Part shown: positions 39,301 through 50,884 of the stretch, one piece after another | Numbering within the stretch: position 1 is the first letter of the stretch | How the letters are laid out: every line of letters begins with the position of its first letter | Origin: Cinclus cinclus | Lineage: Eukaryota; Chordata; Aves; Passeriformes; Cinclidae | Direction of reading: 5' to 3' | DNA: 64,000 bases | Assembly: GCF_963662255.1 (NCBI RefSeq) | Contig: NC_085083.1 | Location: 678,957-742,956, forward strand | Made by a program: the position numbers and the translations under genes | Notes under the pieces: model-generated | Database searches by the model: none | Seen by the model: only the letters and a program-made list of their open reading frames with translations | What the model was told of the DNA's origin: nothing

Positions 39301-42300
39301 TAAATAATAAAAATAAAATGAATAATAAAATAATTTTCAAATTAAAGTAAATAAATAAAATCGAACTTTAAAAATTATAAATGATTATGAAAGACCTTGG
39401 CAAGAGAAAATATATTAAAATAAAATGCATTTCATAGTAAATTAAATAAATGAAATGAAATGAAATGAAATGAAATAAAATAAAATAGAATAAAATAAAA
39501 TAAAATAAAATAAAATTAAATTAAATTAAATTAAATTAAATTAAATTAAATTTAAAAATCAATAATCAATAAAATAAAGGCTTCCAGCCCTTTGGACTCA
39601 ACTAATTAGATAAAAATCAAAGTAAACCAGGAGCAGAGCCGCTCCGGCGGGAATTCCCCCAGGAATTGCTCCGCACCGTGGATGCGGATCCGCGACTGGC
39701 GGGAGGCGTTGAGCCGGCGGTTGAGCACCCGGCACGAGATCTCCAGGTCGGATCCCAGCTGGATCCTCATGGAGGACTCGACGCTGAACAGACCCTCGGG
39801 AGTCTCCGTGGCTGTCGTGGTCATCGGCTCCGGCCGTACTTTGCCGCGTCCGTCCAACCAGCGCAGCTCCGGCCGCGGGAACCACCCCGAAGTGCGGCAG
39901 GAGAGGCCCAGGTCCCGCTTCTCCGGGCCCTGCAGGATCACCGACGGAGCCTCTCCGATGGCTGTGGAGAAACAGAGGGATTCCCGTTTCAATCCTGTTA
40001 AATCTGCGTTTCCTGGAGCTCAACAATTCCGTTCATTGAGGACCTGCCGCCACAGGATGATGGACGGAACCTCTGTGGAAAAATGGAGGAATTTCCATTT
40101 TAATACCATTAAGTTTGGGTTAAAATGGAGGAATTTCCATTTTAATCCCATTAAATTTGGGTTAAAATGGAGTAATTTCCCTTTTAATCCCATTAAGTTT
40201 GGGTTTTCTGGAACTCAGCATTTCCGTTCATTGAGGAGTTGCTGGCACAGGCTCACAGATGGAATGTCTGTGGAAAACCAGATGGATTTCTGTTTCAATC
40301 CCATTAAATCTGGGTTTTCTGGAGCTCAAGGACTCCATTCATTGAGGAGTTGCCACCACAGGATGATGCATGGAACTGCTGTGGAAAACCAGGAATTTTC
40401 CATTTTAATCCCATTAAATTTGGGTTTTATGGAACTCAACGATTCTGTTCCTTGAGGAGTTGCCGCTGCGAGATCAAGGATGGAGCTTCTCCAACAGCAG
40501 TGGAAAGCCAGAGGAATTCTCCATTTCAGTCCCGTTAAATTGGGATTTTCTGGAACTCAGCTTTTTGCCCAGGTGTTGGAAAGTCTAGAAGGATTTTCCA
40601 GGATTTGATCCATGAGATCTGGAGGTTCTCAGTGGTCGATTGATCCAACAATGTCCTTGGGAATGAGGGATTTAATGGAGAATCCAGAAACGGATGGAGG
40701 GGTGGGGGTGGTTCTGGGATGGATTTGGGAGTGGAATTTCCCAGGATTTTGTGGAATGTATGAAATACAGAAGTCATATAAACAAATATGAAAAATATAA
40801 ATTGTAAAACTATAAAAGATAAAAATATGGATATAAAATATTTTAGATAGAACTACAAATATAGTTAAATATAAGTATAAATACAAAAGAATATAATACT
40901 TATGTATCTATAGAATATATGATATAGAATAGATGATATAGAATATATGATACAGAATATAGAATATATATAATATACTATAGAATACATATATTGTAGA
41001 ATATTATATACTAGAGACTTATAGACTATACAATATACTATATACTGCATACTATATTAAAAATATATTATGTATAATATATAATATTATATATAAAATA
41101 TAAAATATAAAATATAAAATATATAATATATAACATATAATATGCAATATGCAATATGCAATATAATTAATAATATATGATACACAATAATATTATATAA
41201 ATAATATACAATATACAATACATAATAATATATAACTATATATTACATATTATAGCATATATTGTAATAGTTGTATAATTGTATTAATATATTATAAATA
41301 CATTAGAATAGAATAGAATAGAATAGAACAGAATAGAATAGAATAGAATTATGTAAACCATAATTTTAAATGTTAATGTATTTACTATAATAATAAATAT
41401 AATTAATTGAATACACTGTATATAAAATAAAAATTAAATAATAATATATAATTCTATAATATAAAAAGTTAATTAATTTATTATTTTATATAATGTAATA
41501 TAAAAAGATATTTTATATAAGTATTTATATATTTATATAATGTGATATTTATGTCATACAACACATAAAATGTCAAATAAAAAATCTAAAACATAAAAAT
41601 AAAAATTAATTAAAAATACATAAATATTAAAATTATTAAACGTTAAAAATACTAAATGTAAATTACTTAAATTGCTGAAATAATTATAATATGCAAAAAA
41701 AAATTAAAATGTGCAACAATATTCAAGTATTTGCTCAGTTCTGTGCAGCAAAGGAAAAAGGGAACGGCACCAACCTGCCACTTCCAGCTCCACCGACACT
41801 TCCTGGGACACCTCCTGGAATGAGACCTCACAGCTGTAGGTGCCCTGGTCAGAGCTCTGGACGTCCCTCAGGAGCAGGGACATGTTCCCGGCTCGGAATT
41901 CCCAGTGGAAAAATTCCGCCCGGCCCCGAAATTGCTCATCCGGCTCCTCCCTGCAGCCCTTCCCATTGTAGCTGCTCACGGGGATCCTCTTGGATTGGCC
42001 ATGGAATGTCCAACGGATGGAGAAATCCTCAGCAACGGGCGCATTTCCCACCTGGCAGGGCAGGACCACCCTGTCCCCGATGATTCCGAGGATGGGAGTT
42101 TTGGGAGCGCTGAGGAATCCACCTGTTTTAGGGTAAAATGGGGCTTGGTTCTGGTTTTCCGCAGAATTTCATCGGGACCGATGCCATCCTCAACAGGAGA
42201 GGAATCCAGAGGAAAACCATAAAAATGGGAATGCGGTGCTCATGGATTTATCCTGTGGTGTTTTGAACAATAACTGCATCTCTTGGCCGTTAAATCATTG

Positions 42301-42875
42301 GGAAAGCCTGGCACAAATGGATGGAAACGTCAAATTCCGTCCAAAAGAGAAGTTTCAAACCTGGGATTTACCTCCAGGAAATTCCAGGTGGGAATTGTCT
42401 GCCCTGACAGCGGTTCCCAGGAAGGTTTGGAATGCCCCAGGGCCTGGCATTCATCCCTATGGTGCCAGGAGATGTGGGAGCTCTCAGATTCCCAAGGATA
42501 CACGAGGTGTTCCTTGGACAACCCCAGAGGTTCTCCCAGCATGGGATTGGGATGTGGGTGACAAAATCATGGAATACCCTGGGGCTGGAAGAGGATCAGA
42601 GTCCAACCCCTGGCCCTGCACAGGACAATCCCAACAATCCCCGGGAGCTCTGCAGGGTTCACTTCCCCACGGAGCTGCTCCACCCTCTGGAAAGGGAACC
42701 TTTTCCAAGTTAAAACCTGCGTCCTTGTTGGGTTTAAATTCATGTTTTGGATCAGGAATTGGCCGTTTCATGGCAATAGATCCCGAATGGAATTGCCCTC
42801 ACCTGCAGCCAGGTGGGAGCCGCGCTGGAATGCCAGGACTGGGAGCAGTGCCAGCCACCAGAGCTGGGAATCCAT
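33373..42875 (-). CDS. Butyrophilin-like receptor: SP-IgV-IgC-TM-heptad exons-PRY/SPRY, complete, 12 exons
   Basis: Type I membrane protein of the butyrophilin family, likely a lymphocyte-regulating surface molecule. Minus-strand exons: 42875-42803 (signal peptide MDSQLWWLALLPVLAF), 42122-41775 (IgV; LPCQV, IRWTF, DQGTYSCEV), 39961-39677 (IgC-like; LGLSCRTSGWFP, LEISCRV), 37715-37617 (TM, FLAVLFLNLALISVISCLL). Then come tiny exons of 27, 27, 27, 27, 27, 21 and 27 nt (37446-37420, 36758-36732, 36110-36084, 35744-35718, 35558-35532, 35306-35286, 35023-34997) and finally 33848-33373 (PRY-SPRY, RYWEVELGRERCWALGV, GVFLDLEKGQLEFY; TAA). Every junction is phase 1, giving about 487 residues. The PRY part is shorter than usual. 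The tiny exons add charged heptad segments, as in BTN and avian BG genes. Which family member this is cannot be told from sequence alone. Confidence 0.9.
33849..34996 (-). repeat. Butyrophilin-like intron, GAATCCCCAAATCCCAGAAA repeat
   Basis: + strand units of ~20-30 bp (GAATCCCCAAATC(A/C)CAGAAACCC) run almost continuously from about 33905 to 34860. Confidence 0.9.
35027..35171 (-). repeat. GAA/TTC triplet repeat abutting a splice acceptor
   Basis: + strand AGAAGAAGAA-type array with interspersed GAAAGAAG. On the minus strand it is a TTC/CTT tract ending directly at the acceptor TTCTGTAG of the 27-nt exon 35023-34997, serving as its polypyrimidine tract. Confidence 0.95.
35600..36078 (-). 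repeat. A/G-rich low complexity in introns
   Basis: + strand GGGGAAAAAGGGAAAAA text (35625-35700 and 35875-36076) flanking the 27-nt exon 35744-35718. Open frames here are low-complexity lysine/glycine translations. Confidence 0.8.
36111..41774 (-). other. AT-rich introns of the butyrophilin-like gene
   Basis: Apart from the TM, IgC and three tiny exons the segment is strongly AT-rich: TTAATTA words (37740-38700), ATAAAATAAAATAAA and AAATTAAATTAAA pentamer arrays (39200-39560), TA-rich dinucleotide-like text (40780-41300), and GAATAGAATAGAATAGAA (about 41305-41350). No additional gene is visible. Confidence 0.8.
39945..40570 (-). repeat. Tandem array derived from the IgC exon start and its acceptor
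   Basis: The first bases of the minus-strand IgC exon and the intron just upstream are repeated about four more times in units of roughly 110-190 bp. Shared blocks on the + strand are GGATGATG(G/C)A(C/T)GGAAC, CTGTGGAAA, TTTTAATCCCATTAAATT(T)GGG, CTGGA(A/G)CTCAAC and CCGTTCATTGAGGA. Copies of the CTGTGGA acceptor block occur near 39962 (real), 40073, 40269, 40379 and, diverged, 40500. Confidence 0.8.
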
Positions 42876-44740
42876 GGATATTCCTGGCTCGTTGCTCTGG
42901 AAGCTGTGAGATTCCTTCGGTCTCTTCCTGATGGAAAACGAGAGAAGGCAGAGAGGAAAAACCAGAAATATCTGTAAAGGATGGCGTGTTTTCCCATTGA
43001 AAATGGGATTCCAGGAGTTTTACTTCCCACGGATCCCTGTGCAATTTAAATCCATCCAATAAATCCTCCCGTGGTTTCTGAGAGATTCCTCATTGCCGAT
43101 TTTTCCCTCTCACTGAGGAACTCCAAGCTTTTCACGGCATCTTTGGGAGTTATTTTGATATCAGGTTTTGGTGGGGTTTTGATGTTGTTTTGTTATCGCA
43201 TTCTGCTGTCGGATTTTATACTGGAATTTGGGATTATATTTTAATGCTAAATTTTAACATCGTATTTTGATATTATATTTTTATACCATTTTTATATTAT
43301 ACATTAAAATTACATAAAGTTAGTACTATTATAATATTACTTTAATACTGTATTATTATATCTTGATATTATATTTCAATATAATACTTCAACCATAATA
43401 TAATAATAGTTGGATATAATATTTTTATTAAGCATTATATTATAATGTTTTTATTATATAAATTTAATGATCTATTATATTTGGATAATATATATAGATA
43501 TGTTGATATTATATGTTGACACAATATTTGTGTTATACATTCTAGTAAATAATTGATATGCTAATATTAATTTCATATCATATTATTATATTTGGATATA
43601 TTATTTAAATATTGTACTATGATATTAGATTTTAATGTAATATTTCAATACATTTTAATGTATTTTGTTACCTTATTTTATATGTTTAAATCAAATTCAA
43701 TTATGCATATTATAATATTAATTTAACATTTTGTTAATATATTTTTATTATATTTAATTTTTAAAACCTGTAGATTTAATGTTATATTATTCAAATACTA
43801 ATTTAATGTTGTATATTATATTTTACTACCATATTTTACATGATAAGGAAAAATTATATTTAATTGTTATTGTATATTACTTAAAGTTGTGTTATTACAT
43901 GTAGATATTATATCCTAATGTTATAATTTAATACGACATTTTAAAATTGTATTTTGATACAATATTTTTATATTATACATTCTATTGTCCTGGTAATATC
44001 CTAATATTAATTTAAAATTTAATATCGTGATATTGTATTTTAGATTTTATTTGCAAATTATGTTTTTGATGGCATATTTTATAGCATACCTTAACATTCC
44101 ATTCAGGTATTAATATTATAGTATTCATTTAGTATCATATTATTATGTTTGGATATATTATTTCAATATTATACTTTAATATTATATTTCAGTACAATCT
44201 AATATACAATTCTTGTATATTTTTAATACTCTATTTTAACATAATATTTCAAGATTATTTTTAATATTATATTTTAGTATTATAATTTATATTTTATTTT
44301 GTATTCTGATATGGTATTTTTGGATTATATTTGATATTATATTTTATCACTGTTTTGATCTATTTTAATATATTTGGAGATTATATTTGGATATTATAAT
44401 TTAAGATTTTATTTTGTCATTTTATTTTGCTATTTTGATATATGCCATATTTTAAAAAACTAATAAATATATATAATTTTATTAAAATTATATGTATTAT
44501 ATAATAAAATAATATATTAATGTATTTATTTATGTAATAAATAACATACACTATGTAGCGTATAGATTAGAATTTATGATGAATTATAATTACAGCTAAT
44601 TTATAGTGTAATAATAAATAATGTAAATATTCAGTTTCTATATTTATTTAAATTTAATGATATGAAATAGATTTCATTGTAATTATTATATATTTTAAAA
44701 TTTCATTGTCGTATTTTGATATTGTAATTTGATATTATCC
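42876..44740. other. AT-rich intergenic DNA
   Basis: 42876-43150 is upstream of the butyrophilin-like start codon and may hold its promoter/5' UTR. 43150-44740 is TATT/ATAT-rich low-complexity DNA with no gene visible. Confidence 0.6.
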
Positions 44741-44800
44741 CCAACTTTCCGTAGAATCACAGAATCACTCCACTTGGAAAAAAACCTTTCCAATAACAAA
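44740..44800 (-). mobile_element. CR1-like 3' end fragment
   Basis: GTAGAATCACAGAATCACTC followed by a TTGGAAAAAAACCTTTCC-like block resembles the reverse complement of the CR1 tail consensus (ATAGAATCATAGAATGGTTTGGGTTGGAAGG). Diverged; low confidence. Confidence 0.4.
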
Positions 44801-47450
44801 ATCCATTGATTTTATATAGCAAAAAATTCCAAAAAGAAAAATTCTCAGGAGCGGCAGGATCTCAATCACGCTGTTTTAAAGGGAATTCCGTGATTTTCTG
44901 GATCTGGCTGCAGGGATTTCCTGCTCTGGGTGAAGATAAATGATCAAACTGAGCAGCGAGCTGGGATTTAATTGGGATTGAATCCTGATTTCCTGGGATT
45001 TTCTGTGCCCACCTCTCAAATCACAGATAAATTCTGTGGGAGAGGAATTCCCATGGAAAAAGGGCAGTAATGCCCCACAATCCTCCCCATCCATAAAAAC
45101 AACCAATTTATTGCTGCTAAACTAATTTATCCCTGTTCAATTAATTAGTTCCGGTTAATTCAGGGGTTTTTTTCCCAATGGGGAATTCCGTACCTGAGCG
45201 GGAAGGACCCGGCGGTTTTCCTGGGATAGGGTTGGGATCAACCTTTGTCCTGGGATTTACGGTCGCTGGAAACTGAGATTGGCATTTTCTGGAGCTCAGG
45301 AAAATCTCTGGAAAATCCCATCGCGCTTCCCGAGTCATCGCCCTGGATCTGGGAGAGGTCGAGATCTTTCTCCTCATCCTCCCGTGGGAAACCATTCCCT
45401 GCTCCACCAGGATTTAGTGGGAGAAAGGGTTTCATAGACCAAAAATTCCAGGAAAAATGGGAAATCCCAGAGGCTGGATAAAACCACATTCGGTTTTGGA
45501 TTTCTTTTTCCCTGGGAATGGTGTTGGGTGTTTTTTGGGACAGGGTTATCCTGGTTTTCTTCCTTTTTATCATGGAAATTTCAAGCTTAGTTTGGGATTA
45601 TTCCTTTTTTTGAGAGGGAGGGTGGTGGAGGTTTATTTTTTTTTGGGGGGGGGGGGGGGGGAGTGCAAAGCTTTTCCTGGTGTTTTTCCTTCTTTTGTCA
45701 TGGAAAATCTATTGATGGGATTTTATTAATTAAATAATGATATCAGTTTTAAAAAGTAATAAACCACAGTGCAATAAAATGCAATAAAACAAAACTATTA
45801 AAAATAAAACAAATAAAAATTCCTTGATTTATCCCAAAAAGAGGGGGGAACAAGGAGGAAAAGGCTCCACACCTGGAAGAAATTCCTCCCTGTGAGGACA
45901 GTGTTTTCCCAGAAAAGTGTTTGGAACATTCTGGAGGAAAAACCCCACAAGTAATCAGAAAACAGCTGGTTTCAGTCTTCCATCTGGAGCCAGAACTCAG
46001 CATTCCATGAATCCCATGGATTTATGGGATGGTCCCTGGCGTGGAGAGAGAGAAAATCTTCAGAAGAAACCAGCCCTGATTTTCCTTGGATTGGGAGAGT
46101 CTGTGGAATTCCAGGAGGGGATAAAACCATATTTATCCAAGGAAAACCAGTCCTGGAGTCCCTGGAAACCTCATTGGTTTTGGGTGCTGGCTGTGTTTGG
46201 TCCCACCTGGAATCACCACAAATCCCAGAATTTTGTCTTGTTCTTTAGTCCTCAAGGGCAGGAATCTCATAAAACAAATTATTTTCCAGCTCCCTTCCCA
46301 ACCTGACTACCTACTTCTCCCTAATCCAGAAACAAAACTGGTGTAGGAATAAACAAACCTGGAAAATTTTGGAACTTTAAAGATCTAAATCCCACAGTCT
46401 TTCTATAGCTGTGAATTCCCACCTGGCCTCTGTGTTGTGCATTTCTGAGTTTTCCCCCAAACTGTGGGAAAAACAGGCTGGAAAAGGAGCTGCCCTACAC
46501 AGGTGCTGAGGATTTGAAACCTTTTTCTGCTGCCCTTTGGATCAAGGTGTGCCACAAAGGGAACCTTTGGAATTTCTGGATCCAGGCTGTCGAGATTGGC
46601 CGGAATGTTGTACCTGAGGGAAAAAAAGTCTTTTGTGGTCAAAGTCCCTTTTTGAAACTTGTAGGATTTAGTGCAGGGGTTCCTGGAGTCTGTTCCCTCG
46701 CAGATGTGGAAAAGATCTATGTCCAGGGAACACAAAAATTCCTCAGTTCCCTAATCCACATGGAATTCAACATGGATGTTGTGGATCTGGCTGTTCAGGT
46801 AAGTCTGGATGGAGTAGAAATGTCCACTATGAGGGTTTTTGGGAGAACACTGAGCTGGGGGGTTGTTACTGATATTCCCCAGGGAATGGTTCCAGGTTGG
46901 AATTTTTTTTGCCTCCATACAGATTCCTGTTACTTGTGGGTAGTTTCAAGTGGAGTTGTTAATGATGATTTAATGTTAACTTCATTGCTGCCTTAATTGA
47001 ATGAATTAAATAATTTGTTAATGCCTAAATTTGAATTATAATTGGGATTTTGGTCCTTTCTTAGGGGAATTAGTAATGGAATTGTTGGTTGTAATTTCCA
47101 TGGCATTTGTCTTTCCCAGTTTGAATTAGTTTTTAGTTTTGTGTGGAGTGGTTTTACCTTTATTTGAAGGAGCATATATCAGAAAATATTTAAAACAAAG
47201 CAGTAATAGCTCCAGAGCTTTTAATCCTGCCTATTCTTCCTTTGTTCATCCAAATTTGCAGAAAAGGGAATTTACCCTCAGGTTACTCATGGAACAGAAA
47301 CATCAGTGGTTGAAAACCGGTCTGGAATCCCGGAATCCCAACCCCAACTTTTGTTTTCAGATCTTTCCTGCCCTGTGCTTGGCCTTTGGAAGATTCCATG
47401 CTGTGCTTTCTTTTGGAACGTGAAACTGGACATGGAGTAGCCTCCACAGG
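44800..47450. other. Intergenic, no supported gene
   Basis: Moderate-GC sequence without a recognisable domain. A 160-codon open frame at 46514-46996 has no recognisable features. A G-run lies near 45647-45661. 45870-45930 (GAAGAAATTCCTCCCTGTGAGG) resembles a diverged CR1 segment. Confidence 0.5.
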
Positions 47451-47559
47451 GATGGGAGTAGAAGCGGGAAAAGCTCCTGCAGGACAACCAAGGCTCCAGG
47501 CTGGGGGAGAGGGGTGGGAAGTCTAAGAAATGTCCCTTCCAGCACGGAATATTCCATGA

Positions 47560-48060
47560 TTTTATCACCCGGGTCCCATTTGCCAATCCTGTGCCGGGAG
47601 AACCTCAGGGAATCAAAGTGGGGCAGGAGCTCTGTCCTGCCCAAGGAAAAGGACTTGGACAGGAGGCAGGGAGAGGGGCTGGGAAGCTGGGAAAGGCCCT
47701 GGGGGGCTCATCCCAGAGGAAAAGAGGCTCCAGGGGAGCCTGCAGATTCCCCACAATTTTGTGGCCGGAGGATAGAGCCCGGGGCAGGTCAGGACTGGAT
47801 CCCAGAGAACAAGGGTGGATGAGAGGGATGAGCGAAAACAGCCTCAGGCTGTGCCAGGGAGGGTCAGGTTGGACATCAAGAGGAATTTCTTCCTGGAAAG
47901 GTGTGGAAGGGGCTACCCAGGGAATGGCAGAGTTGTCACCCCTGGAGGTGCCCAAGCAAGGACCAGAGGTGGCACTTGGGGCTCTGGGCTGGTGACGAGG
48001 AGGGGGTTGAGCACAGATTGGACTCAGTGGCCTTGGAGGCTTTTCCAGCCTCCGTGATCC
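47560..48060 (+). mobile_element. CR1 LINE 3' fragment
   Basis: GGAAAAGAGGCTCCAGGG (about 47717), CTCAGGCTGTGCCAGGGAGG (47850), GACATCAAGAGGAATTTCTT (47873), GGCTACCCAGGGAATGGCAG (47911), CACCCCTGGAGGTGCCCAAG (47937) and GGACTCAGTGGCCTTGGAGG (48019) follow the order of the CR1 3' untranslated/ORF2 end known from bird genomes. Degenerate, no coding potential. Confidence 0.85.
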
Positions 48061-48589
48061 TGACTGGATGGGCCTGGCATGAACATTTGAAAGCCAACTC
48101 GTGTTCCTCAGGAATTCTGCCTCAGTTTCTCTCCTGCCTGAGGTTACCCACGTCCCATTGGGCTTGGATTTAGTCTGGGAATCACAGCTCAATTCCTTGA
48201 ATTTCCTTAAAAACCGCTGATCCTGGTGTTTTCCTGATTTGCCTCAAAGGGGCTGAAACACCTTGGAAGATTTTCCCATAAATGGAGAGAAATCTATGGC
48301 TCCAGTTTGATTCCCTCTTCCTGTTGTGTGTCTGTGCTTGGCAGGAGCCTAGTGAGATTTTCCCTGGATATTTGGGTTATTGATGCCTTCCTGAGCTGTG
48401 GAACAATGGGATCCAGATTCTGGCCTGCAGTGACTCTTTCCCATTTTTGTTTTCCTACAGTTGATTATCTGGTCACAGGTAAATCCTGGTTCTGTCACAG
48501 TCCTGATTTTGTTTTGGAAGGGAATTAACTTCTAGGTGAAATCTCTTTGTTTTCCTAGTTACCCATAGGAAGCACTGATGGGAACTTTG

Positions 48590-48640
48590 ATAAGCACCAA
48601 CTCCCCATGCCATTAAAGTTCCCTTCCAACCCAACCCATT
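48590..48640 (+). mobile_element. CR1 tail-like fragment
   Basis: TTCCCTTCCAACCCAACCCA then TTCCAGGATTGG resembles the CR1 tail TCCCTTCCAACCCAAACCATTCTATGATT. Short, so tentative. Confidence 0.45.
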
Positions 48641-48834
48641 CCAGGATTGGATGATCCTGGGATGAGCAATTTTTCCATCTCTCTCTCCTTGCAGGGCAGT
48701 ATAAAAACCCTGGCATCAGAATGATGACAACCCATCCTGGGAATCCCCTGGGATGGGGATTTGGGATGAGAGGAAGGACACGACTCATTTGGGAATCCAC
48801 CTAGTCCGGGGCTCATCCTAAGCAGCAGCTGAGG

Positions 48835-48995
48835 GGGAATTCTGCTTCTGGGAAGGATGTGGAGCTGCTGGAGCAATTGCAGAGGAGGCTTCAGAGATGA
48901 TCCAGTCCAAGGGATGGAGCCCCTTTTCTCTGGAATCAGGCTGGGAGAGCTGGGTGATGCTTAAAATTCCTTCCAACGCAACTTCCTACTTCTCA
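48835..48995 (+). mobile_element. CR1 LINE fragment with internal deletion
   Basis: GTGGAGCTGCTGGAGCAATT, GCAGAGGAGGCTTCAGAGAT and AGGCTGGGAGAGCTGGGTG match the CR1 3' part. They jump directly to AAATTCCTTCCAAC, the tail block, implying an internal deletion. Confidence 0.75.
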
Positions 48996-48999
48996 TCCC

Positions 49000-49838
49000 A
49001 ACACTGGCGTTTAAAAATTTAGGGCAACACATTTTTCATGTGGAAAACATTAAAGGACAAAAGGATCCCAGGGTTTACTCAGGGCTGGAATTCCTTAGGA
49101 TGCCAGCCCTTCAACGGCTCACTGAGTTTTCTTTTCGCTCATGGAAGTTGTTTTCTCACAGAAACGCATGATAAAAGGAACCAGCTTGGTAAGAGAATGT
49201 TTTGTATCAATGCAATGTTTGATATATAATAAATGGTATACTATTGTATTATTATATTATTATTATATTACATGCAATTATAGATTATATATGGACAATA
49301 TATATGATACATATTTTATGTTACAGGTAGTAAAAGATTATATTCTATATAGTATTATTTCAAATATAATATTATATTGTATTCTACAAAATATTCTATT
49401 CTATATCACACCAACCTCTATAAACCAATGCAGGAGTTGAGCTGACCCTGATTTTTCTATCTGTGAGGGTGGAATTCTCTCCTTGCCAGGTATTTATTTC
49501 CCAAGAGATTTGTGCCAAGGTTTGCCATAAAACCTCCCTGGGCAATGAATATTCTTTGTTCCAGAAAGGCCCCATTTGTGTCTCTGACCATTAGAAAATG
49601 CCCCAAATAAAATCAACAGTATAAAAATGGGTTTAAAATTTATGCAAAATGTTTAAACACATTTAAACCACCAATTCAAAATTTTAATAGAGCCAATGGA
49701 TTTTTTCTTGCCTAAAATATTTTCTCCTAATCCTTACCTTATGATAGAAGACCCCATGAGTTTTCCCTCCCCCTCCTCTGCTTAGCTATAGCAGAGGAAA
49801 ATGAGAAAATGATTTTTGTGGGTGCACTGTCATTTGGC
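49000..49838. other. Intergenic, AT-rich in part
   Basis: TA-rich text at 49210-49430. Nothing gene-like. Confidence 0.5.
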
Positions 49839-49839
49839 C

Positions 49840-50350
49840 ATCATCAACCCATCACAGTTTCCCACCACGTTTCCTCTAATGTTTCTCACCCTTCTGTCCC
49901 CTCACATTTCCCACCATTTTTGGTCCCATGTTTCCTGCCCTTTTCCCCTTATATTTCACAACCATATTTCCTCCCAATTCCTATCTTTCCCCCCTCATGT
50001 TTCCCACCCATTTCACCTCTCACATTGTCTACCATTTTCTCCCTCACACTTCCTGTCCTTCTGCCTCACATTTGACATCATCGTTTCTCTCAGGTTTCCC
50101 ACCTTTACTCCCTGTCTCTTTTGCACCCATTTCCCCTCTCATACCCTGTTGGTTTTGCCTGTTTATTGTCCCTTTTTGCCTTGCAATTCCTGCCCTTTTG
50201 TCCCCTCATGTTTCCCATTTTTTACCTCATGCTTTCCACCCTTTTCCCCCTCATATTTCACACCCTTTCCCCCTCACAATTCCCACTGTTTTTCCCTCTC
50301 CTGATCCTGTTTCTTTGTCCCCTCCATGTTTGCCTCCCACAACTTTCTCT
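49840..50350. repeat. CCCCTCACATTTCCCACC minisatellite (left arm)
   Basis: ~30-bp units: TTTCCCACC, TTTT(C/G)(C/T)CCC and CTCATGTTTCCC. It is the complement of the purine array at 58680-59350, on the other side of the MROH gene. Confidence 0.8.
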
Positions 50351-50884
50351 TTTCCTCTTGAGCTGTCCACTCGTGCTGGGTGTCTCCATGTCCATCCAGC
50401 TCGCTGTCATCACAGACCTTGGTCTCCTTTGTCATCCATAGGATTTGGCAGCTCACAGCTCTCGCTTTGTTTCACTGCTGCATTTAGTAAATTGTTCCTA
50501 ACTCAACCTGGGACCTTTCATTATTTTGCCTGCAGCTGACTTCTCCATCTCTCCGGAAAGGGAAAGGGGAAGGGGAATGGGAGAAGGTAGCAGCGTGCGG
50601 TTTGGAATGTTTCAGAGGGAGCATCACACTGGGGCTAACTGGGGTGTCACAAAGGGCTCCCTGTGACTCACCACCTGCCCCTAGCAACAGCTCCCAGGCT
50701 TTGTTGACATGCAACCAGCCCCCAGCCTGCAGTGTCCCACAGGACAGCAAGGGGACAGGACGGAGCACGCAGCTGGCGACAAGCCCACGAGCACTGCTCC
50801 CATCTTAGCCCTGCAGAAGGGAGACAGATATTTCACCCAGCCTGCCCTCTTCCCGATACTTATACATTTCCCTTATTCCTTAAA
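50351..50884 (+). promoter_or_regulatory. 5' flank of the MROH gene
   Basis: Moderate-GC, unique-looking sequence between the minisatellite and the chosen MROH start. The sequence ACTTATACATTTCCC lies just upstream of the ATG. No firm TATA box or CpG island is identified. Confidence 0.3.

Noticed and set aside
46514..46996. 160-codon open frame between the butyrophilin-like and MROH genes
   Set aside because: No recognisable domain, low-quality start context, no splice partner; region contains CR1 relics.
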